A stretch of DNA of 64,000 nucleotides from Planctomycetota bacterium (GTDB lineage: Bacteria; Planctomycetota; Planctomycetia; Pirellulales; Pirellulaceae). The stretch spans positions 1-64,000 of the forward strand of contig JAJDEH010000408.1 in the NCBI GenBank assembly GCA_029259935.1. The letters are read 5' to 3'. The notes under the pieces were generated by a model, which worked only from the letters and a program-made list of their open reading frames with translations, did no database searches and had not been told where the DNA came from. Shown piece after piece: positions 16,840-25,414 of this stretch. The position numbers were made by a program, and so were the translations under genes. How positions within the stretch are numbered: the first letter of the stretch is position 1; each line of letters begins with the position of its first letter.

Positions 16840-18267
16840 TCACCTCCACCGCGTAGTGACCTTCTTGGATTGGGTCCAAAATGCGATGGAGCTTTTGCCG
16901 GTGATATCCCCCGCGCCGAAACGAGAATCGTTCCAGCCGCCAAACCCGAAGGGCTCGCGGGGGACGGGAACTCCGATGTTGACGCCGATCATGCCCGACT
17001 TGGCGCGGTCGATGATCGCTCGGGCCGCATCCCCGCTTTGCGTATAGACGGCGGCCGCGTTGCCAAAGGGCGAACGATTTTCGATCGCGACGGCTTCGTC
17101 GATATTCCGCGCGCGAATGATGGCCAGTACCGGACCGAAAACTTCCTCTTGAGCGATCCGCATTTCCGGAGTCACTTGATCCAACACCGTGGGGCCGACG
17201 TAGCTGCCGTTCTCGCAACCGGCCACGACCGCGCCTCGGCCATCGACGAGGACTCGGGCTCCGGCCTGTTCCGCCTCGGTGATAAAGCCTTCAATGCGTT
17301 GTTTGGCTGCGTGAGAAATCACCGCGCCCAGGTTCTCTCCCGGAACAACACGGCGTGCCGTCTGGCAAACCTGATCCACGATATGATCGACATCCCCCAC
17401 CGCTAACATCGTGGCGGCGGCCATGCATCGCTGTCCGGCGCATCCCGCCATCGAATCGACGACGTTCTCGGCTGTTTGGCCGGCGTCGGCGTCGGGCAAT
17501 ACGACCAGATGGTTCTTCGCTCCGCCCATGGCCAACACGCGTTTCAATTGTTGGGTGCCGCGCACATAAACCTGTTTCGCCACCGGAGTCGAGCCCACGA
17601 AAGTCAACGCGGCAATGGCCCGATGATCGCAGAGCGCCTCGACAATCCGCCGGTCGCCATGCACAACCTGGAAGACGCCATCGGGCAGTCCCGCTTGTTG
17701 CAGTAGCTGGGCAACACGATTGGCGGTCAGCGGCACTTTTTCCGAGGGCTTGAAGATCAATGCGTTGCCAAGGCACATGGAAATCGGAATCGTCCAGTGC
17801 GGCACCATGCAGGGGAAATTGAACGGCGTGATCGAAGCTACCACGCCAAGCGGTGCATGCTCGACGCGACATTCGACTCCCGGGCTAACTTCCAGCAACT
17901 CGCCCGTGGTCATTTGCGGCAGCGAACAAGCAAATTCGGTTACTTCAATTGCTTTGGCAACTTCCGCCCGCCCTTCATCCACGGTCTTGCCGTTTTCCAG
18001 ATGGACGAGTTCCGCCAGCTCGTCGAAGTGTTTCTCCAGCAGCGAGCGATAGCGATAGAACAACTGCGACCGCTGCTTGATGGTTTGTGCCGACCAGGGG
18101 CCGAACGCCGCTTCCGCGCCGGCCACCGCTGCGTCTAGCTCCGCGGGGGTCGAGAGAGGAACATGAGACAGCCGCGCTCCGTCCAGCGGCGAAACGACAT
18201 CAAGCTGTTCGCCGTCGTGGGTGGCGAAGCGGCCGTTAATGAAGTTGCCAAGCGATTCGTATTTCAT
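16840..18267 (-). CDS. mmsA: Methylmalonate-semialdehyde dehydrogenase (CoA-acylating)
   Basis: Aldehyde dehydrogenase superfamily enzyme that turns methylmalonate or malonate semialdehyde into propionyl- or acetyl-CoA, in valine or inositol breakdown. The ATG at 18267 gives 475 residues starting MKYESLGNFINGRF; the 22 residues upstream to 18333 look spurious. Family hallmarks are ITPFNFPCMVPHWTIPISMC, the catalytic Cys in GCAGQRCMAA, MGGAKNHLVVLPDAD and VPVPREPFGFGGWNDSRFG near the C-terminus. These are specific to MmsA/IolA within the superfamily. No other valine or inositol genes are near. It is convergent with the enolase-like gene across a REP-like element. Confidence 0.93.
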   Translation of the reverse strand: MKYESLGNFINGRFATHDGEQLDVVSPLDGARLSHVPLSTPAELDAAVAGAEAAFGPWSAQTIKQRSQLFYRYRSLLEKHFDELAELVHLENGKTVDEGRAEVAKAIEVTEFACSLPQMTTGELLEVSPGVECRVEHAPLGVVASITPFNFPCMVPHWTIPISMCLGNALIFKPSEKVPLTANRVAQLLQQAGLPDGVFQVVHGDRRIVEALCDHRAIAALTFVGSTPVAKQVYVRGTQQLKRVLAMGGAKNHLVVLPDADAGQTAENVVDSMAGCAGQRCMAAATMLAVGDVDHIVDQVCQTARRVVPGENLGAVISHAAKQRIEGFITEAEQAGARVLVDGRGAVVAGCENGSYVGPTVLDQVTPEMRIAQEEVFGPVLAIIRARNIDEAVAIENRSPFGNAAAVYTQSGDAARAIIDRAKSGMIGVNIGVPVPREPFGFGGWNDSRFGAGDITGKSSIAFWTQSKKVTTRWR

Positions 18268-18585
18268 GATGGCGACGGCGAAAGGGTGGTGAGATCCACT
18301 CGGTAAAGTATCCGCAACGACCGGGCGGCACAAGAATAAACGTGCGTGTGCCCAGAATTTATGGCCGGATTACGTCATGGCACGACGCGGAGTGATGCGG
18401 AATTTCCGTTTTGCACCTGTTCCATCCGTCGTTTGAAATTTCGCCGGCCCATGCCGTACGAGCATCCATTGAGCCGCGCGACATCGAGTTACTTACGATG
18501 CTAGAATAGCAGTGGTTTGTTAGGGGCCATCGGAACGGGACACCCTGCAACACTTCGTGTTTACCTCTTTGAAAGCGGGTCGCCG
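18268..18585. other. Intergenic region between mmsA and the EamA transporter (318 bp)
   Basis: This gap lies between divergent genes and must contain both promoters. I see no convincing gene, strong palindrome or clear promoter pair. Its left part includes the 66-bp in-frame extension of mmsA that I do not accept. Confidence 0.45.
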
Positions 18586-19446
18586 TTGAGTACTATCGCG
18601 CTTCTTCTCGTACTCACGTCCGCATCGATTCATGCAGTATGGAACCTGCTCGCCAAAAAAGCCGGCGGCGGAGTGATGTTTGTGTGGCTGTTCACCACGA
18701 TTTCTTCCATATTTTTGATTCCCACCGCGTTGATAGTTTTGGTTGTTCAAGGGCAATATTTGTCAACGATGGGCGTGTTATTTATTCTAGGAACCACTCT
18801 CATTCACCTGGTCTATTTCTTTTGTCTGCAGCGAGGTTATCGGTCTGGCGACCTATCGCTCGTCTATCCCCTGGCACGCGGATTGGGTCCGGCCCTGGCC
18901 ACGGTCAGCGCCATTGTGTTGCTCGGGGAACGCCCTAAAACACCTGCGCTCGTGGGTGTGGCTTTGGTTCTGTTCGGCGTCTTCCTGCTTGCGTTTCGCG
19001 GCGGGGGCGGAGCGGCCAAGCAGCCGGGGACGGCAATCTATTACGGAACCGTTACCGGCGTACTGATCGCGTTGTACACGGTGTGGGATAAGTACGCGGT
19101 CAGCCGGTTGGCGGTGCCGCCGCTGGTCCTTGAGGCCTTTGCTGGTTCGGGCATCAGCCTGCTGTTGGCCCCGCACGCCTTTCGCAATTGGCCTCAGGTC
19201 AAATCCTTGTGGAAATCAAACCGGGCAGAGGTGCTGGGCGTGGCCGTCCTCGCGCCGCTATCCTATATCCTTGTCTTAACGGCAATGTCGTTCACGGACC
19301 TGACGTACGTCGCGCCAACCCGGGAAGTCAGCATTCTGGTCGCCGCCGTGTTGGGAACGCGATTTCTTGGCGAAGGCAACACGACACGCCGACTTGTCGC
19401 CGCCGGCTTGATGGTGTGTGGCGTCGTTGTGTTGGCCGTGAACTGA
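18586..19446 (+). CDS. EamA/DMT-superfamily transporter
   Basis: A ten-helix drug/metabolite transporter with two EamA repeats: STIALLLVLTSASIHAVWNL opens the first, and the second begins about YYGTVTGVLIALYTVWDKYA. Conserved family features include LVYPLARGLGPALATVSAIV before VLLGERP in the first half, and YVAPTREVSILVAAVLGTRF with LGEGNTTRRLVAAGLM in the second. I take the TTG at 18586 as the start (286 residues); another TTG at 18517 would add 23 residues that look non-coding. The cargo is unknown. The gene is convergent with glnE. Confidence 0.88.
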   Translation: MSTIALLLVLTSASIHAVWNLLAKKAGGGVMFVWLFTTISSIFLIPTALIVLVVQGQYLSTMGVLFILGTTLIHLVYFFCLQRGYRSGDLSLVYPLARGLGPALATVSAIVLLGERPKTPALVGVALVLFGVFLLAFRGGGGAAKQPGTAIYYGTVTGVLIALYTVWDKYAVSRLAVPPLVLEAFAGSGISLLLAPHAFRNWPQVKSLWKSNRAEVLGVAVLAPLSYILVLTAMSFTDLTYVAPTREVSILVAAVLGTRFLGEGNTTRRLVAAGLMVCGVVVLAVN

Positions 19447-19466
19447 CCGGCGGCGGCCTTGACGTT

Positions 19467-19484
19467 GTAAGCCTTCGGGCCTAC
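19467..19484. terminator. Possible stem-loop terminator between convergent genes
   Basis: The sequence GTAAGCC-TTCG-GGCCTAC forms a 7-bp stem with one mismatch and a TTCG tetraloop, in the 47-bp space between the stops of the transporter and glnE. There is no T-tract, so termination is plausible but not certain. Confidence 0.35.
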
Positions 19485-19493
19485 CGGTTTAGG

Positions 19494-22400
19494 TCAGCTT
19501 GCCGCGTCAAACAGACGTTCGAAATGGTTACGGTTCTCTTTTGTATAACGGCCCGTTTCCGTCACCACGGCCGCCGGGCTCTCCCCGCCCAACAGGAACG
19601 CCAGTTTCTTTAGTTCATGTTCTTCCTCGGGCAGGTCGTGCCGCGCGGTCGTGTTCATCAGCCGCAAACGAGCTTCCACCTTGCGCAGGTAAGCGTACGA
19701 CTGTGTTAAGAACTCGCAATCCTCGTCGCTCAAATGTCCCGCGTCGTGCAGCGCGAGAATGGCATCGACCGTGCCGGGCACCAGAACTTGCGGCGATGCG
19801 GCCGCGTTCTTCAATTGCAGCATTTGGACGGCGAATTCGATGTCGACCGTCCCGCCGGTGCCACGCTTCAAGTTCTTGCCCGACGCGTTTTCTTCAAGCC
19901 GATAGCGCATGGCGCGTATCTCGGCGGCGCACTCCGCTTGCCAGGGACGGGCGTTGATCGCCGAGCGAACGACTTGCATCGCCCTGTCGCGAACTTCGCT
20001 CGTGCCGTAGACGGGGCGCGCTTTACAGAGTGACTGCCGCTCCCAAAGTTGGCCGGCACCACTAGAGAAATAACGCGAAAATTCGTCCAGCGATACGGCC
20101 AGCATGCCGCTCTTGCCCGTGGGCCGCAGGCGGGGGTCAATTTCATACAAGCGGCCGTAGGGGCCCAGTTGGGTAAACACTTTGATGATGCGTTGTCCCA
20201 GTTGGCTGTAGAAATGTTGGTTCGTGGTGGTCTTTTCACTGCGGCGATGCGTCGTCGTGCCGTCGGCTTCGTACAAAAATACGATGTCCAAGTCGCTGTG
20301 GTAATTCGGCTCGCGTCCTCCGAGCTTGCCCAGTGCCAAGATGATCAGTTCGCAACGAGCACCGTCGCGCGCGCCTCCTTGAATGGCGGGTTCACCAAAC
20401 CGTTCGACCAGCCGTTCGTATTCAATGCGTGTGACTTGCTGCAGACAGACTTCCGCGATGTCGGACAGCGCGGCGTGCGTTCGCCTAACGTCCTCCTTGC
20501 CGAGAATGTCACGGACACCCACCCGCAGATGTTGCGAGTTTTTGAAACTGTGCAATATCGGATCGATGTTCTCCGCCCCGCGGCACAGATCGGCCAGCAT
20601 CGTTTCCAACCCCTTGAACGTCGGCAGCTTGTCCAGCACCAGCGAATCCATCAGTTCATCAATCATTCCCGGGTTGCTGGTCAAGATGCCCGACAGGTAA
20701 GGGCTGGACGCGCACAACCGCACATACAGCTTCAAGGTCGGCGGATTAAAGCTAAACAATTCCCACAACACTCCCTTGCCGCCCAGCGATTCGCTCACCC
20801 GGCATAGATTCACAAGCGTCGTGTCGGGATCGGGCGTTTTGGCGATCGCCGGCAGCAGGCGTGGGGCGATGGCGGCCAGAAAGTGACGGCATCGCCGCGT
20901 GGATAGGAAGGGAATGTTCTCCGACGACAGGGCCATCAGGTTGCGATAGGCCGCGGGAACGTCCTTGAATCCGTACTTTGACAGAACTTGCTGCATGAAC
21001 TCGTCGGTGGGATCCGGATCAAGGACCAGATCCACCTCAAGTTCGCTCTTCTCGTTATCGCCGAAGGCGTCGTGCAGCAAGTGATCGAGGATCTTGCGAT
21101 TCAGATCGGTCCGCTCTTTGAACTGCGCCTTGAAAGCGTCAAGGGCGGACAGGTGCGGTGTGCCCGTGAAGTCCATCCGAATCGCCACTTTGCGCAATTC
21201 ATTGTCGTCGTCCGGCAGAGTGTGCGTTTGCAAGTCGAACATGATTTGCAGCCGGTGTTCGATCTTGCGCAAGAATTCATAGTTCTCTTCCAAGATTCGC
21301 CGTTCTTGGAAGCTCAAGCAGCCGTCCGATTCCAGCCGATCAATGGCGTCCAACGTGTTACAAGTTTGTAGCTCGGGCGAATCGCCTCCGTTGAGCAGTT
21401 GCAGAAACTGAATTACGAACTCGATGTCGCGAATTCCACCGTGCCCCGTTTTGACGTTGCGGATGTCGCCACCTTCGAGCTGGGCGTGCCGTTCGATTCT
21501 GCGCTTGAGCGCCTTGATGCCCGTAATATCGGCTCGGTTGAGATAGCGACGATAGATCCAGGATCGCAGTTGGTGGAGGAACTCGCGCCCCAGATCCAAG
21601 TCTCCGGCAACGGGCCGCGCCTTGACATACGCTTGCCGCTCCCAGGTTCGCCCTTTGATGTCATAATAGTGCAACGCCGTTTCCAAACTGTTGACGATCG
21701 GGCCCTGATTGCCTTCCGGCCGCAATCGCACATCCACTCGGTAGGCGGTTCCCAGGTCGGTGGCGTCGGTCAGCAACGTGACGAATTCGCGCGACAGCCG
21801 CTCGAAGAACTCCTGATTGCTCACCGAGCGAGGGCCGTCCGTCTTGCCTTCCTGGTCGTACAAGAACACTAAATCGATATCGCTGGAGTAATTCAGTTCC
21901 GTTCCACCCAGCTTGCCCATGCCCAGGACCACAAACTTGGCCGCCTCGCCATCGGGGCGGCGGGGCGCGCCCCGTTTCGTTTCCAGCTTTCGCCGGGCCG
22001 CTTGCAAAGCCGCTTCGCAAATCGAGTCGGCCAGGAAGGAGATTTGTTCCGTGATCGTGCTGAGCCGTTGAGCATTGACGATATCTCCATACGCGATCCG
22101 CAGTGTTTCGCGATTCTTGCATCGCCGTAGCGCGTTCATGATCGCGCGGTCGTCGGTCAGGGACGCGACTTCGCTGCACAATTCTTCGACCAGTACCTCG
22201 CGCGTCGCCGGCTGTCCCTCGGTGATCCGCAACAGGTCATAGCTTTCCGGATCGCGTACCAGCAGATCACTCAAGTGCTGGCTGGTTGAAAAGATTTGCA
22301 GCATCACGGGCAGGGAAGTGAGGTCGCGTTCAAACAACGATCCCAGCGACAACGGGCTCCGTGACGCCTTCACGAACCGTTCCAGATTGTTCAAGGCCAT

Positions 22401-22598
22401 GTCCGGGTCACTCAGCCCGGGCAGAATCTCCGCCAACTGACTTCCGATGATCGCCAGCAGATCAACGGTGACCCCGGCCTGCGCGATGCCGACCAAGTTT
22501 CGATGGGCGCGGCCGGTGTCCTCCAGGGCCAAACCGCGCAGCCATCCCTCGGCCTCTTCGGGCTGATCAAGGTAGCGAACAACTTGCTCAACTTGCAT
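19494..22598 (-). CDS. glnE: Bifunctional glutamine synthetase adenylyltransferase/adenylyl-removing enzyme
   Basis: GlnE controls glutamine synthetase by adding AMP to, or removing it from, a tyrosine of the enzyme, under nitrogen control through PII. The 1034-residue protein has both nucleotidyltransferase domains. The adenylyl-removing half carries GMGKLGGTELNYSSDIDLVF (about residues 226-245); the adenylylating half carries ALGKLGGREPNYHSDLDIVF (about 760-780). Each is followed by a PII-UTase-like helical domain. The length is slightly above the 946 of the E. coli protein. No glnA or glnB gene is nearby, so it stands alone. It is divergent from the small lipoprotein gene. Confidence 0.96.
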   Translation of the reverse strand: MQVEQVVRYLDQPEEAEGWLRGLALEDTGRAHRNLVGIAQAGVTVDLLAIIGSQLAEILPGLSDPDMALNNLERFVKASRSPLSLGSLFERDLTSLPVMLQIFSTSQHLSDLLVRDPESYDLLRITEGQPATREVLVEELCSEVASLTDDRAIMNALRRCKNRETLRIAYGDIVNAQRLSTITEQISFLADSICEAALQAARRKLETKRGAPRRPDGEAAKFVVLGMGKLGGTELNYSSDIDLVFLYDQEGKTDGPRSVSNQEFFERLSREFVTLLTDATDLGTAYRVDVRLRPEGNQGPIVNSLETALHYYDIKGRTWERQAYVKARPVAGDLDLGREFLHQLRSWIYRRYLNRADITGIKALKRRIERHAQLEGGDIRNVKTGHGGIRDIEFVIQFLQLLNGGDSPELQTCNTLDAIDRLESDGCLSFQERRILEENYEFLRKIEHRLQIMFDLQTHTLPDDDNELRKVAIRMDFTGTPHLSALDAFKAQFKERTDLNRKILDHLLHDAFGDNEKSELEVDLVLDPDPTDEFMQQVLSKYGFKDVPAAYRNLMALSSENIPFLSTRRCRHFLAAIAPRLLPAIAKTPDPDTTLVNLCRVSESLGGKGVLWELFSFNPPTLKLYVRLCASSPYLSGILTSNPGMIDELMDSLVLDKLPTFKGLETMLADLCRGAENIDPILHSFKNSQHLRVGVRDILGKEDVRRTHAALSDIAEVCLQQVTRIEYERLVERFGEPAIQGGARDGARCELIILALGKLGGREPNYHSDLDIVFLYEADGTTTHRRSEKTTTNQHFYSQLGQRIIKVFTQLGPYGRLYEIDPRLRPTGKSGMLAVSLDEFSRYFSSGAGQLWERQSLCKARPVYGTSEVRDRAMQVVRSAINARPWQAECAAEIRAMRYRLEENASGKNLKRGTGGTVDIEFAVQMLQLKNAAASPQVLVPGTVDAILALHDAGHLSDEDCEFLTQSYAYLRKVEARLRLMNTTARHDLPEEEHELKKLAFLLGGESPAAVVTETGRYTKENRNHFERLFDAAS

Positions 22599-22932
22599 GG
22601 ACGACCGGCACGGTTCGAGATTAATGGGCGGGGATCGATTCTCCCCTCGGAGGGAGCGTGCAAATTTGGGTCCAACAAAGACGAATTTCTCAAACTGGCA
22701 AATATAGTCGATCCTGCGCGGCTTGCCGACTGCCTGTGTTTCGTCGCGATCAAAAATTGGGCTGCCACTGCTGGCTTCTCCAGCAGTGGCGAGCAGCCCG
22801 GCCGACGGAGAGCCTCATTCGGAAATGCGTCGACGCGCTTTCGTATTGCTCTCAACGGCCAAATTTCTATACAAGCTGAATTCGATAGACAATTCTGTCT
22901 ACATTCATGCATCTGTGCCGCGGAGTTTACGG
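22599..22932. other. Intergenic region between glnE and a lipoprotein gene (334 bp)
   Basis: No gene is supported. The gap holds the strong hairpin listed at 22759-22799. A smaller perfect inverted repeat, TAGACA-ATTC-TGTCTA, lies at 22886-22901, 32 bp before the lipoprotein start, and may be an operator. Confidence 0.5.
22759..22799. repeat. Long perfect hairpin (CCACTGCTGG/CCAGCAGTGG), probable dispersed repeat
   Basis: A 10-bp perfect stem (22765-22774 with 22780-22789) closes a CTTCT loop. It is extended by a second 6-bp stem, GGGCTG at 22759-22764 with CAGCCC at 22794-22799, with CGAG bulged. From memory, hairpins with a CACTGCTGG arm recur across Pirellulales genomes; I cannot check that here and see only one copy in this window. 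Confidence 0.75.
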
Positions 22933-23454
22933 ATGACCCGCTTGCTTTTGCTGGCCTTGCTGACGGCCAATTGTTCGCTGGGATGCATTTCGCCTCGCGT
23001 CAGCGACATGGTCTTGTTGCGACCGCCCGTCAAGTCGATCACGATTTCGGCGAAGGGCCATCTCGACGATGGGCAGGTACATATCACTGATCCTGAAGAA
23101 ATAGACCAATTCCTCACCATGATCCGCAAGATGCACGGTCCATGGTTCATGCAGGTGAACTTCGATGGCTCGCGGTGCAAGTTCATCCGCTTTCGCATGT
23201 TTCGCGGAGAGGACTTTACCGACGCGACGATGACCAACGGAGTGATGGCGGTGCCCGACATCGACCACGCGCTGTACTACCAGTCTCACAAGGACACGCA
23301 AGCCGAACTGTGGAGTCTAGCCTTGGAACGACTTGCGGAAGAAAATGCCAAGTCCATGCGTTCCTCGATTGCGCCAGGGGTTGCGCAAGATCGGGGCCCA
23401 CCGCGCCTTCGATTGACGCCGGCCGCTTTGGACAGCAATGAACCGCGATGGTAG
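22933..23454 (+). CDS. Small putative lipoprotein (173 aa)
   Basis: The ATG at 22933 opens MTRLLLLALLTANCSLGC, a short basic n-region, a hydrophobic core and a lipobox-like S-L-G-C, so the mature protein probably starts at Cys18 as a lipoprotein. The rest is soluble, mixed alpha/beta, with no domain I recognise; it contains ITDPEEIDQFLTMIRKMHGP and a Pro/Arg-rich tail. The frame is open upstream to 22723, but that part crosses the hairpin region and has no coding character. Function unknown; envelope location likely. Confidence 0.7.
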   Translation: MTRLLLLALLTANCSLGCISPRVSDMVLLRPPVKSITISAKGHLDDGQVHITDPEEIDQFLTMIRKMHGPWFMQVNFDGSRCKFIRFRMFRGEDFTDATMTNGVMAVPDIDHALYYQSHKDTQAELWSLALERLAEENAKSMRSSIAPGVAQDRGPPRLRLTPAALDSNEPRW

Positions 23455-23557
23455 AATCGGCGTAGGAACTTTTGGCCCCAAAATTCCCGCTCATTCTTTT
23501 CATACCGCTCTTCCCGCCAGTTCCGGTTTCTCGTTGTTTTCGGCTGAAGGTTGTTAG

Positions 23558-25384
23558 ATGGCGGATGGAACAAGATCGGAGGGCGGCACCGGCCAGCAGC
23601 CATCCGATGCGTCCCACCTCCTCGCATTACGCCGCGGTTTCCTTTCGGCGTTCTTGGTCATTCTTGCCGTGGCGGCCGTGCTGCCCGTCAAGTATGAAGT
23701 CAATGACGACATAGGGATGATCACGATCCTCAGCGGCATCGATGGTTTTCCCGCTTCGACCGACGCGCCATTTATTTCTAGGTTCCTCGGCTATACCTTT
23801 TGGCTGCTCTACCAAGTCAGCGCGCTGATCCCGTGGTATGGCCTGCTGCTCTATCTGACGCTGCTGCTCGGGACGGGACTCTTCTTTAGCATCTTGTTTT
23901 TGGATAGCGTCGACCGTTATTGCAAACTGCTAATTCTGCCAGCCTATTTGGCGCTCATCGGCCATTGCCTGGTTTCGGTTACATTTACGTCCGCCACGTT
24001 GCTGCTTCAGTTTGGCGTCTTTCTTTTCGTGTTGGCGTGGCTATCCAGCCAGCGGCGATTTCCACTGCCCAAAGGATTGTTGTTTGCTTGTCTAGTGTTG
24101 TCCTACCTGTGGCGTTGGAAGCTGTTCCTTGTGTTTCTGGTATATGCCCTTCCCTTGGCCTTTTTTCTAAACCGAGACGACCGGCGGCACCTAAAGACCG
24201 TGATGCCCTTCTTGCTGCTGGCGGTCGCCATCGTCGGCGCGGACCGGGGTCTGGCTTTCCTGACGACTCGCGGACCGCAGCACGCGCACTACCAGACCTT
24301 TCTGCGATACAACGCCCGTTTCCACGATACTCCGCTGGGACGGGAAGGCCCTCGCACTGAGAAAGCTTTGGCCAGCGCGAACTGGACGAAAGATGACTAT
24401 GCGATGTTCCATGAATATTGGATGGCGTATGACGAACGGCGTTTGAGCGTCGAGGCGCTGGATACGTTTTTGCGCGAAAACAACTCCCACGTGCCGGCTT
24501 GGTCCTGGTTGCGAATGCGACAAGCCCTCTCGTCGGCGTACGGCGCCAATCGCCTCAATACACCGGTGTTGATCTGTTGTTGCTTGGCACTGCTTTTCTA
24601 TCGAGGCGGAAGTTTATTGCAAGCGCCACGCGGCGACGTGCTGCGCGTACTGGGCGCGATTGGCATCTTTGGCGTCCTCACCATCGGGCTGGTCAATTTT
24701 CGATTCGTGGGACGTGTGAGCATTCCGATCATGGCGTATTTCGTGGGCATGCTGGCCGTGCTGCCGTCGTCGGCCGACGGGCAAGGGAACGCCAGTGCGG
24801 CGGGATGGAAGAAGATCCTTCGGCGAGCGTCCCAGGCCGGGGCCATCGTTTTTTGTATCTTGTCGCTGTGGGCTGCGGCGCATTGGGCCCGAGCCGACTT
24901 CAGTTCGCTGCGTACCAGCCGCGCGCACTGGCGATTCATGCAGCAATCGCTGACCGAGGCCAGCGCCGGCCGCGCGAATCCGATGCTGCTGATCCAACTC
25001 TATCCGCCCAGTTCCTACGCCCGAGAGTGGATTCATCCACTGATGGACCATCGCGAGCGGAGTGGCGTGCGGCTGTTGCCGGGCGGCTGGACCATTCGGT
25101 CTCCGCGATATTATCGAGTGTTGCGGCAACTGGATTTGCAAAATGGCCTTGATCTGTTGAGAGGGTCGATCGATAGTCCCGACATTCGATTCCTATTGAT
25201 GGAGCTACACGACAAGGACGTCAGCCCAGCGGTTGGGCAGTGGCAGTCGTACTTCAATCGGCACGTGCAGCCAGTGGACGCCGGCGGGCACCGCCGCGTG
25301 ACGCTGATTCCCGAACGCGAGTTTGTGAAACCGGACGGGTTGAAGCTGGTAATCTATCGGCTGGAATCGCAAGCGGACCATTGA
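23558..25384 (+). CDS. Polytopic membrane protein (608 aa), surface-polysaccharide type
   Basis: There are about 10-12 hydrophobic segments through residues 25-410, then a soluble C-terminal part of roughly 170 residues. After the first helix comes VNDDIGMITILSGIDGFP, followed by ALIPWYGLLLYLTLLLG. An acidic N-D-D just after helix one and WY before helix three are features I have seen in uncharacterised membrane proteins from polysaccharide loci, broadly like EpsG or GT-C glycosyltransferases. It precedes a MurJ-like flippase gene by only 30 bp and two FkbM-like genes follow, which supports a role in cell-surface glycan or lipid-linked sugar handling. No catalytic motif is certain. Confidence 0.75.
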   Translation: MADGTRSEGGTGQQPSDASHLLALRRGFLSAFLVILAVAAVLPVKYEVNDDIGMITILSGIDGFPASTDAPFISRFLGYTFWLLYQVSALIPWYGLLLYLTLLLGTGLFFSILFLDSVDRYCKLLILPAYLALIGHCLVSVTFTSATLLLQFGVFLFVLAWLSSQRRFPLPKGLLFACLVLSYLWRWKLFLVFLVYALPLAFFLNRDDRRHLKTVMPFLLLAVAIVGADRGLAFLTTRGPQHAHYQTFLRYNARFHDTPLGREGPRTEKALASANWTKDDYAMFHEYWMAYDERRLSVEALDTFLRENNSHVPAWSWLRMRQALSSAYGANRLNTPVLICCCLALLFYRGGSLLQAPRGDVLRVLGAIGIFGVLTIGLVNFRFVGRVSIPIMAYFVGMLAVLPSSADGQGNASAAGWKKILRRASQAGAIVFCILSLWAAAHWARADFSSLRTSRAHWRFMQQSLTEASAGRANPMLLIQLYPPSSYAREWIHPLMDHRERSGVRLLPGGWTIRSPRYYRVLRQLDLQNGLDLLRGSIDSPDIRFLLMELHDKDVSPAVGQWQSYFNRHVQPVDAGGHRRVTLIPEREFVKPDGLKLVIYRLESQADH

Positions 25385-25414
25385 TCCGTGCCGCTGGCCG
25401 GTTGGGAGAACTCT

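Noticed and set aside
20049..20807. Plus-strand open frame inside glnE.
   Set aside because: It is antisense to a conserved GlnE region with both catalytic motifs; no recognisable protein.
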